Part shown: positions 1 to 7,106 of the stretch, in pieces
How positions within the stretch are numbered: position 1 is the stretch's first letter
How the letters are laid out: each line of letters starts with the position of its first letter
Assembly (NCBI GenBank): GCA_018268995.1
Contig: JAFDVL010000084.1
Location: 1 to 64,000 of the forward strand
Reading direction: 5' to 3'
Length of the DNA: 64,000 bases
From: Acidobacteriota bacterium
GTDB taxonomy: Bacteria > Acidobacteriota > Blastocatellia > RBC074
Translations under genes and position numbers: made by a program
Notes under the pieces: generated by a model
The model's input: only the letters and a program-made list of their open reading frames with translations
What the model was told of the DNA's origin: nothing
Database searches by the model: none

Positions 1-62
1 AGAAAACTTACTTTACAGTGTACTGACGGAGTGCCGGGTTAGGGGTTGTATGGTAGGCTTTT

Positions 63-3017
63 GTGGGAACAAAGATCGTTCTACTACCATCACCAAATAG
101 ACGTATTTCATTGACGCCTGAACATTATCAACGCATCGGCGCTTTGTTTGACGAAGCATTGGAACAAGCGCCAGAACAACGGAGCGCGTGGCTGCGACAA
201 GCCTGTGGCGCTGACCTCGCGTTGTATTCTGCCGTCGAAAACCTCCTGGCTCATCACAACGAATCAGAAGAATTTCTTGGCCGACCTGCGATGCAAGTGG
301 CTGCGAACCTGCTCGCGCAACAGCCGCCTGTGCAATTGGTTGGGCAACAAATCGGGCATTATCAAATTCGCTCGCTACTGGGCGCAGGCGGCATGGGGCA
401 GGTTTATCAGGCCCGCGACACGCGACTTGACCGCGCGGTGGCGATCAAAGTTTTGCCCTCTTCATTCGCCAGCGATCCTGATCGCTTGCGACGCTTTGAA
501 CTGGAAGCCAAAGCCACCGGATCGCTTAACCATCCGAACATTCTCACCATTCACGACACAGGGGCGCACGAAGGAACGCCTTACATCGTCACGGAATTAC
601 TTGAAGGAACAGAACTGAGTTCGCTGCTGAGTGACGGGCCGCTACCGCTGCGTCAGGCGTTGGATTACGCACGGCAAATCGCACAGGGACTGGCCGCCGC
701 GCACGAGAAAGGCATCACACATCGTGACCTGAAACCCGCGAACATCTTCGTCACGACCGAAGGGCGAGTAAAAATTCTCGACTTCGGGCTGGCCAAATTG
801 AATCCCATCAAGCTGGTCGGGAGTGTGGATGCTGAGACACAAATGCAAATGCCGAATACTGAGCCGGGGGTAGTGATGGGCACTGTGGGTTATATGTCAC
901 CGGAGCAGGTGCGCGGGCAAGAAGCCGATCATCGGTCAGACATTTTTTCCTTTGGCATTATTTTGTTCGAAATGCTCACCGGCCAGCGTGCGTTTCAGGG
1001 CGAGACCTTCGCTGAAGTTATGGCGGCGATTGTCAAAGATGATCCGCGGGAAATCTCGGCAGCGAACCCGCAAATCCCGGCTCCGCTTGAGCGCGTCACG
1101 CGACACTGTCTGGAGAAACGCCCTGAGCGGCGCTTTCAAACGGCGAGCGATCTTGGCTTTGCCATTGAAGCGGTGGCGGTTTTCTCTGATTCGCAGCCGC
1201 AACTGATGTTGAAGGCCCCGCCGGAAAGTGAACCTGAAAAGACGAGCTACCAGCGCGAAAGAATGATGTGGACCGCCATCAGCTTGGTGTTACTTGTAGC
1301 GGCGTTAATTTCGACCATGCTTTGGCTGCGCCAGCCTCCGTCGGAAACGCGCATCACGCGCCTTTCGATTCCGCTGCCCAAAGACACCGGCACACTCTCG
1401 TCACAGGCTCCTGACCTTGCCCTCTCACCCGACGGTGGACGTTTGGCATTCAGCGCAACGGCTGGCAAAACGCGCCAACTCTGGCTGCGGTCGCTCGACT
1501 CCTTCACCACGCAACCGCTTGCCGGAACAGAAGGAGCCGATTCTCCTTTCTGGTCGCCGGACGGCAATTCCATCGCGTTTTTCGCCGACAACAAATTGAA
1601 AAAGATTGATACGCGGTCGAATGTGATCGAAATCATTTGTCCCGCCGGATCAGGACGCGGCGGCGATTGGAGCCGCGATGGTGTCATCCTGTTTTGTGCG
1701 GGCGATGGAGCGGCGCTTTCGCGCGTCAATGCGGCAGGCGGGAAACCGGAAGTCGTCACTGAACTCGACGCGGCGCGCGGTGAAACCAATCACGATTATC
1801 CGTCTTTTCTGCCCGACGGTCAGCATTATCTGTTTCACCTTTTCGGCAAAGACAACCACGGCATTTATGTCGGCTCGCTCAACAGCCAAGAGCGCAAATT
1901 GCTGATCCCGCTCAGCCCTGACAGCGCCAACGCTACACGCGCCGTCTGGTCAGCGTCAGGCTATATTTTGTACGCGCTCAATCGCAACACACTGCTGGCG
2001 CGCGCCTTCGATCCCGACCGCTTGGAATTCAAAGGTGAGCCGTTTCGCGTAGCCGAAAACGTCATCGTCAGCCTGACCGGCAATGCGCGCTTTACAACCT
2101 CTGCCAATGGAACACTCGCATTCCTGCAAAACCGTGAGATGGACGTCGCACAACTGACGTGGTGTGACCGCAGCGGCAAGCGGTTGAGTGAAGCCGGAAC
2201 CGCTGAGCCGTGGACGAGTTTCGCGTTGTCGCCGGATGACACTGCTGTCGCGCTGATTCGTAACGAGCCGAACCGACTCAATTCGCTTTGGCAGTTAAAC
2301 CTTGCGCAGGGTACGTCCACCCGTTTCGTAACCGACACTGACAGCGCCAATTTTTTCCCCGTCTGGTCGCCCGATGGCGAACACTTAGCGTTCGCTTCGG
2401 CGCGCAATTCGGCCCTGAATCTTTATCTCAAGCGCACCACTGGAACTGCGCCGGAAGAGCGATTGCTGGAAACCCGCTTCCAAACTTACCCGCTCTCGTG
2501 GTCGCCGGATGGAAAGGTTTTGATTTACGCGATGGGCGATCCGCAGACGCGCACCGACATCTGGGCTTTGCCGCTTTCGGGGTCTGTTGCTAGCGAACGC
2601 AAGCCCCAGCCGTTGCTACAAACGAAATTCGATGAACGCGCCGCGAAAGTTTCGCCGGACGGCAAATGGCTCGCGTATGTTTCAGACGAAACGGGAACCG
2701 CTGAAGTTTACGTCACGACCTTCCCTCAACCCGGTCGCACTTGGCGCATCTCGAAAAGCGGCGGCAACAATCCCGCCTGGCGGGCCGACGGCAAAGAGTT
2801 GTTTTATCTCTCAGGCAAGCAACTGATGGCAGCCAGCGTCAGTAATGGCGCGACTGAATTCCAGGCCAGTGCGCCGCGTCCCCTCTTTGAAATCGAAGGC
2901 ACGAATTACGCGCCCAGCCGGGACGGCCAACGCTTCCTGACCAGCGTCGTGACAGAACGCGCGCCCACACCGCCGATCAATGTGGCATTGAATTGGACGG
3001 CGGAAGTGAAGAAGTGA
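63..3017 (+). CDS. Membrane Ser/Thr protein kinase with C-terminal TolB/WD40-like propeller
   Basis: PknB-type eukaryotic-like kinase. In the 984-residue reading, residues 17-95 form the short N-terminal domain (LTPEHYQRIG...) shared with the other kinases of this window. The kinase domain covers about 100-370, with glycine loop GAGGMGQVY, Lys129 in VAIK, HRDLKPAN at 220, DFG at 240 and SPE at 279. One membrane helix lies near 403-422. The remainder is a WD40/TolB-like propeller with repeated 'SPDG' and 'WSPDG' motifs, presumably extracytoplasmic. The GTG at 63 has a TGGTAGG-like Shine-Dalgarno sequence. However, family homology begins at LTPE, so the in-frame TTG at 111 is a serious alternative start. 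The likely role is sensing through the propeller and phosphorylating cytoplasmic partners; the targets are unknown. Confidence 0.93.
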   Translation: MGTKIVLLPSPNRRISLTPEHYQRIGALFDEALEQAPEQRSAWLRQACGADLALYSAVENLLAHHNESEEFLGRPAMQVAANLLAQQPPVQLVGQQIGHYQIRSLLGAGGMGQVYQARDTRLDRAVAIKVLPSSFASDPDRLRRFELEAKATGSLNHPNILTIHDTGAHEGTPYIVTELLEGTELSSLLSDGPLPLRQALDYARQIAQGLAAAHEKGITHRDLKPANIFVTTEGRVKILDFGLAKLNPIKLVGSVDAETQMQMPNTEPGVVMGTVGYMSPEQVRGQEADHRSDIFSFGIILFEMLTGQRAFQGETFAEVMAAIVKDDPREISAANPQIPAPLERVTRHCLEKRPERRFQTASDLGFAIEAVAVFSDSQPQLMLKAPPESEPEKTSYQRERMMWTAISLVLLVAALISTMLWLRQPPSETRITRLSIPLPKDTGTLSSQAPDLALSPDGGRLAFSATAGKTRQLWLRSLDSFTTQPLAGTEGADSPFWSPDGNSIAFFADNKLKKIDTRSNVIEIICPAGSGRGGDWSRDGVILFCAGDGAALSRVNAAGGKPEVVTELDAARGETNHDYPSFLPDGQHYLFHLFGKDNHGIYVGSLNSQERKLLIPLSPDSANATRAVWSASGYILYALNRNTLLARAFDPDRLEFKGEPFRVAENVIVSLTGNARFTTSANGTLAFLQNREMDVAQLTWCDRSGKRLSEAGTAEPWTSFALSPDDTAVALIRNEPNRLNSLWQLNLAQGTSTRFVTDTDSANFFPVWSPDGEHLAFASARNSALNLYLKRTTGTAPEERLLETRFQTYPLSWSPDGKVLIYAMGDPQTRTDIWALPLSGSVASERKPQPLLQTKFDERAAKVSPDGKWLAYVSDETGTAEVYVTTFPQPGRTWRISKSGGNNPAWRADGKELFYLSGKQLMAASVSNGATEFQASAPRPLFEIEGTNYAPSRDGQRFLTSVVTERAPTPPINVALNWTAEVKK

Positions 3018-3021
3018 ACAT

Positions 3022-3495
3022 TTACTCCCAGTCTTTTTTCAGCCTCAACTCTTCGATTCGGTAAGCGTGCTGCATCTCGTGCAGCAACGTTTGCCGAAAC
3101 ATGATCCAGACAGAGTAATGCGTGAACGATGGGTGCTCTGCCGTCCGTTGCCAATCGGCTTCAGACAGTTGCTGCAATCGCTCGACGAGGTGCGCCCGTT
3201 CGCGCACATACAAGGCGAGCGCTTCGTCCAGATCAACATTGAGCAATGCGCCCGCTTCTTCTTCCGGCGATGGGGACATCGGTGTGATGCGGGGCGAGGG
3301 GTGAGAGAGCATCAACTCCAATCGTGCGAGGTACGGCGCGTGTCCCGTCGTGAGGTGACAGGCGTGTTCGTGCGCAGACCATTTGTTCGGACTGGGACGC
3401 CGCTTGAGATACTGCGGCGGCACTTCGCGCACAAGGCCAATGATGATTTCAGGCGCGCTCGCTAAAGCAGCAATCAGGGTTTGCGGATTATTCAT
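3022..3495 (-). CDS. DinB-family four-helix-bundle protein
   Basis: 157 residues, matching the DinB/YfiT-like superfamily of small helical bundles that bind a metal through three histidines. The visible candidate ligands are the His residues of KWSAHEHACHL (near residue 45) and of LLHEMQHAYRIEEL near the C-terminus. Family members include thiol-dependent S-transferases and many proteins of unknown activity, so no reaction is assigned. A strong AAGGAG lies 3 nt before the ATG. The gene follows the 473-residue PQQ protein on the same strand after 27 bp and is probably cotranscribed with it. Its stop lies 4 bp from the stop of the convergent kinase. Confidence 0.85.
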   Translation of the reverse strand: MNNPQTLIAALASAPEIIIGLVREVPPQYLKRRPSPNKWSAHEHACHLTTGHAPYLARLELMLSHPSPRITPMSPSPEEEAGALLNVDLDEALALYVRERAHLVERLQQLSEADWQRTAEHPSFTHYSVWIMFRQTLLHEMQHAYRIEELRLKKDWE

Positions 3496-3522
3496 AAACT
3501 CCTTTCAGTTGCGCCCTCACGG

Positions 3523-4944
3523 CTAACGTGCGGCGCTGAAGCAATACATGGCACTATGCGTTCGCACGTAGATGCGTCCATTGCTCAGGGCAGGCGTTGC
3601 GCCAACCTCGTCGCCGACATCATTGACGGCCAGCACTTCCCACTCCGCGCCCGCTTTGAGAACGGTGATCTTGCCTTCGGTATTGGCGAGGAACACCTTG
3701 CCATCGGCGGCAACAGGTGAGGCGTAATACTCGCCCAGCGCGCCGGGGCTGCGGCCCTGTTTCAGCAGCTTGCCGGTCGCCGGATCAAGCGAGGTGATGA
3801 TGCCGCCAGTTTTCACCATGTAATACACACCTTGATACAGCAGCGGCGCGGGAATGTACGGGATGTTTTTCTGCACACGCCAGCGCACCGCACTTGCCGC
3901 TAACTGGCCGCGCGCATTGCCCGGACGAACGGCAATCGCGCCCCATTCGCCCATGCCGTAAGCGCGCGCCTTCTCCCACTCCGCCGCGAGAACGACTTTG
4001 TCGTCATTTTCATCAATCCAGCCGAACTGATCTCCGAGGTATGGATGATGGCTAAACTCTTCCAATGACAACCGCCCATCTTTGTCTTTGTCGTATTGCG
4101 CCAACGCTGAGGCAAAGGTCGGTAGCAACGGTTCACTGCCGCCCAGTGTAGAGATCAAGAGCGTGTCGCCATCAACCAACGGCGTCCCCAGTGAACCAGT
4201 TGACCCCATTGGCAGCCACCAGCGGCTGGCACCGGTTTTGAGATCGTAAGCGTCAAGCCGCGACGTGCCAAGTACGATCAAATCTGTGCGTGTCGCAGCC
4301 GGTCGAAAGATGATCGGCGTAGCCCAGCCAATCGTCATGCCCGGTCGGTCGGTCTTCCAGCGCAAACGTCCGGTCGCACGGTCAAGCGCAATGGCGAACG
4401 ATCCCATCACCTGATCGCAAACCAGCACGACCAAGCCTTCGGCAATGATCGGCGAACCCGACATGCCGTAGAAGTTTTTGAAGGGGCCAAGCGCGTAGCG
4501 CCACTGCTCTTTCCCACCGTTGTCGTACGAGACCAAACCCAATTCAGGGAAGAAGGCTACGACTCCGCTCGCATCAGCGGCTGGCGTAGGCGACGCCGGA
4601 TCGTTGGCTTTGTATGCGCCCTGCACTCGTTCGCGTTTCACGTCCCGCCGCCACAATTCACGACCTGTGCGCGTGTCGAGGCAGAAGGTAATCAATCGTT
4701 CGCCTTCGCTCGCCGTGCCATAAAGCCGAGTCCCGACGACGATGGGCGATGATTGCCCATAAGGGATCGTTGCTTTCCACACTACGTTTTTGGTCGGCGA
4801 AAATTCGACGGGATACCCCGTAGCTGAATCCACACCCGACCCGTTCGGCCCGCGAAACTGTGACCACTGTGCTTCGGCGCGGATACAGATGACGATTGCG
4901 GCGAGCAAGATAAACAGGCTCATTTGCTTTGATTTTCTGAACAT
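3523..4944 (-). CDS. Secreted PQQ-like beta-propeller protein with two EF-hand-like loops
   Basis: 473 residues. A signal peptide covers about 1-25 (hydrophobic LFILLAAIVICI, then AEA|Q). The rest is a PQQ/BamB-like propeller with blade motifs such as 'DTRTGRELWRR', 'DRATGRLRWKT' and 'DPATGKLLKQG'. Two calcium-loop-like segments interrupt the propeller near residues 285-297 (DKDKDGRLSLEEF) and 311-323 (DENDDKVVLAAEW), resembling a paired EF-hand. There are no clear catalytic residues for a quinoprotein dehydrogenase, so a binding or scaffold role is as likely as an enzyme. It lies 47 bp downstream of a second PQQ propeller gene; the two are probably one operon with the DinB gene. Confidence 0.88.
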   Translation of the reverse strand: MFRKSKQMSLFILLAAIVICIRAEAQWSQFRGPNGSGVDSATGYPVEFSPTKNVVWKATIPYGQSSPIVVGTRLYGTASEGERLITFCLDTRTGRELWRRDVKRERVQGAYKANDPASPTPAADASGVVAFFPELGLVSYDNGGKEQWRYALGPFKNFYGMSGSPIIAEGLVVLVCDQVMGSFAIALDRATGRLRWKTDRPGMTIGWATPIIFRPAATRTDLIVLGTSRLDAYDLKTGASRWWLPMGSTGSLGTPLVDGDTLLISTLGGSEPLLPTFASALAQYDKDKDGRLSLEEFSHHPYLGDQFGWIDENDDKVVLAAEWEKARAYGMGEWGAIAVRPGNARGQLAASAVRWRVQKNIPYIPAPLLYQGVYYMVKTGGIITSLDPATGKLLKQGRSPGALGEYYASPVAADGKVFLANTEGKITVLKAGAEWEVLAVNDVGDEVGATPALSNGRIYVRTHSAMYCFSAAR

Positions 4945-4991
4945 TCAATTTTCTCCTATCAATAACAAATCCGATTGGCGGGCTGCTATGC

Positions 4992-6407
4992 TCAGCTTTT
5001 GCGGCGGATGGAATAGAGCCTGGTTTCCGTGCGTACCAGCAATCGCTCGCCGACGATGGCAGGTGTCGCCAGCGCGATTTCGTCCAGTTCATTGACGTGC
5101 AGGAGCTTGAACGTCTCGCCCGCCGCGATGACGAAGGTTTGCCCTTCTTCGCTCAGGCAAAACAACTTGCCGTTGTAAATCCAGGGCGAAGTTGTGAACG
5201 CCGTCGCCGCCGGGTCAATGCGCGTCTTGTAAGTTTGCTTGCCCGTCTTCGCATCAATGCGGGTGAGAATGCCCGTTTCGGTCAGCGTGTAAATTCCGCC
5301 TTCATAAGCCACGGGCGTTGGCAGATAGGTTCCGCCGCGCGGCTGTGACCAGGCGACATACTGGTTTGCGCTTTCGCCTTTGCTGAGCGAAATGTCGCCC
5401 ATTGCACCGGGACGAAGCGCGAACAATGGCCCGCCACGTCCGGCGTTGAGGTAAAGCAGTCCGTCATAAGCGAAGGGCATCGGTATCGGTATTTCCGATA
5501 TGCCTGAGATGCGCCACAGTTCTTTCCCCGTCAAGTCGTAACTCACGCCTTCGCCCGGCCCTACCGTAACAATCTCGGTGCGCAGCGCGTGCCGCCAGAC
5601 ATACGGCGTCACCCACCCTGACTTCCGCCCCTTGGCCCCCATGTCGCGATTCGTGCGCCAGATTTGTTTGCCCGTCTGTTTGTCGAAGGCCGCGATGTAT
5701 TGCTGCTTTTCGTTGTCGCTCATCACGATCAGTTGGTTCCCAATGAGCGCGGGCGAACTCCCGGTGCCAAAATCGTGATAGATCGGATTCGCTTCGAGCG
5801 GTGTCGTCCACACCTGTTTGCCTTTCAGGTCAAACGCCCACAGCCCCAGATTCCCCACGTAAACATACACGAACTTACCGTCGGTCACGGGACTCTCTGA
5901 CGTAAAGCTGTTCTTGCGATGGCGTCCGCCCGGCGGTTGCCCCATGAAAAATTCCTTCTGCCATTCGACCTTGCCGCTCTTCAGGTTCAGGCAATAGAGG
6001 AAGTAATGCAGCTTCACTTCGTTCGGCATTTCAAAGTCGCGTTCATTGAGACGGTCTCGAATCTCCTGCGGCGAAAGCCCCTGTTTGCGCAGCTCCGCAC
6101 TGTATTCGTTGCTGTATTCCGTCCCGATCTGTGGCGACTTTGATTTGCCCTCAGTGACTGCGCTCGTCAGGTAAATTTTGTCGCCCGTCACGATGGGCGA
6201 AGACCAACCGCGACCGGGAATCGCCTGCGCCCACTCGACGTTTTCAGTCTTTGACCAGCGTTCAGCCAGCCGCGTGTTCGTTGCGACCGGATTTGATTCC
6301 GGCCCACGAAACTGTGGCCAGGGGATGTTCTGGCCATGAATGGTCAGCGACGTGAGAAACAACGTGAACGTCAGGCTGGTCAGTCGTGCGAGAAAGTGGC
6401 GGTTCAT
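4992..6407 (-). CDS. Secreted PQQ-like beta-propeller protein
   Basis: A paralogue-type partner of the downstream PQQ protein, also beginning its mature part with 'PWPQFRGPESNP' (compare 'WSQFRGPNGSG'). The open frame extends to 6503, but I place the start at the ATG at 6407. From there the protein opens with a clean signal peptide (MNRHFLARLTSLTFTLFLTS) that cleaves before QN. The 32 residues upstream look non-coding. About 470 residues remain, with repeated propeller motifs (LNLKSGKVEWQKE, FDLKGKQVWTTP, FDKQTGKQIWRTN, IDAKTGKQTYKT). Many proteins of this architecture in Acidobacteria and Planctomycetes are annotated only as PQQ-binding-like, and the substrate is unknown. It is likely cotranscribed with the next two genes. 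Confidence 0.88.
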   Translation of the reverse strand: MNRHFLARLTSLTFTLFLTSLTIHGQNIPWPQFRGPESNPVATNTRLAERWSKTENVEWAQAIPGRGWSSPIVTGDKIYLTSAVTEGKSKSPQIGTEYSNEYSAELRKQGLSPQEIRDRLNERDFEMPNEVKLHYFLYCLNLKSGKVEWQKEFFMGQPPGGRHRKNSFTSESPVTDGKFVYVYVGNLGLWAFDLKGKQVWTTPLEANPIYHDFGTGSSPALIGNQLIVMSDNEKQQYIAAFDKQTGKQIWRTNRDMGAKGRKSGWVTPYVWRHALRTEIVTVGPGEGVSYDLTGKELWRISGISEIPIPMPFAYDGLLYLNAGRGGPLFALRPGAMGDISLSKGESANQYVAWSQPRGGTYLPTPVAYEGGIYTLTETGILTRIDAKTGKQTYKTRIDPAATAFTTSPWIYNGKLFCLSEEGQTFVIAAGETFKLLHVNELDEIALATPAIVGERLLVRTETRLYSIRRKS

Positions 6408-6524
6408 CACTTTGCGGATACTTTTCAGTTCAAGGCAACGGGCGCACATAATTTCATTTGCTCCGGTGGATTGTGTTCTCAGGTTCAGAAAGTTTGCTGA
6501 CATACTCGCTGAACCAGTGAAATT

Positions 6525-6845
6525 TTACCAGGAGAGCGGCATTGCGATGTTGGCAGGCGGTGCTATCGTCAAGGCCAAGGCCATCACCGCCCACACCAGC
6601 GCGGCAACGGATTTACGCTTGACCTCGCTTACGGGAGCAGCTTTTGTGCGGGCCTTGGTTGTTTCTTCCGCTTGCAGAGAGTGAAATTCTTTCCAGCACA
6701 GCAGGGCCAAATCGAGCAAGGCAATCACCAGACTGACCACCGCTAGCGCCAGCAGGGCATACAGAAACGGCTGCAACCACTCCAACCACATAGCCTGCTG
6801 CAACCAGGTCGGCCAAACGCCTTCATTCATCATTGGATCGTTCAT
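6525..6845 (-). CDS. Small membrane protein, two predicted helices
   Basis: 106 residues, unrecognised. It has a Trp-rich N-terminus, a hydrophobic segment near 25-50 (FLYALLALAVVSLVIALLDL), a charged middle rich in Lys/Glu, and a second hydrophobic segment near 80-100. An AGGAG lies 7 nt before the ATG, which supports translation. It is the first gene of the minus-strand group leading into the PQQ propellers and diverges from the second kinase. The repeat element at 6888-7000 lies in the shared intergenic region. Confidence 0.6.
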   Translation of the reverse strand: MNDPMMNEGVWPTWLQQAMWLEWLQPFLYALLALAVVSLVIALLDLALLCWKEFHSLQAEETTKARTKAAPVSEVKRKSVAALVWAVMALALTIAPPANIAMPLSW

Positions 6846-6887
6846 AGGGGTGCTCCTTGATTGAAATTTTGATTGCTCTGATTAAGT

Positions 6888-7000
6888 AGGGGGATTTCGC
6901 GGGCGAAAGTGTTCACGACTGCAAATAAAAACTGCCAATAAAAACTGAATGACCTGAAATTCATCCGGCGCGGGATCGCTGGAAATCGGTTTTCCCCCCT
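6888..7000. repeat. 113-bp element with GGGGGA-type terminal inverted repeat (copy 1)
   Basis: It starts AGGGGGAT and ends TCCCCCCT. It shares long identical blocks with 12400-12519: 25 identical nt at 6894-6918, then TGCAAATAAAAACTG, then a 23-nt block at 6948-6970 containing the palindrome GAATgacctgaaATTC, then CTGGAAATC. It carries an extra AATAAAAACTG duplication absent from copy 2. It lies in the divergent gap upstream of the second kinase. It looks like a MITE or solo IS end. Confidence 0.7.
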
Positions 7001-7106
7001 CATTCGTAATCGCGTAACGCAACTAGCAAACCTTCAGCGGCTCTGAATTTTTTTCAGAAACTTTTTCAGGATTGTGACTGTGAGCGCAGGCACGGGGTAT
7101 ACTCGA

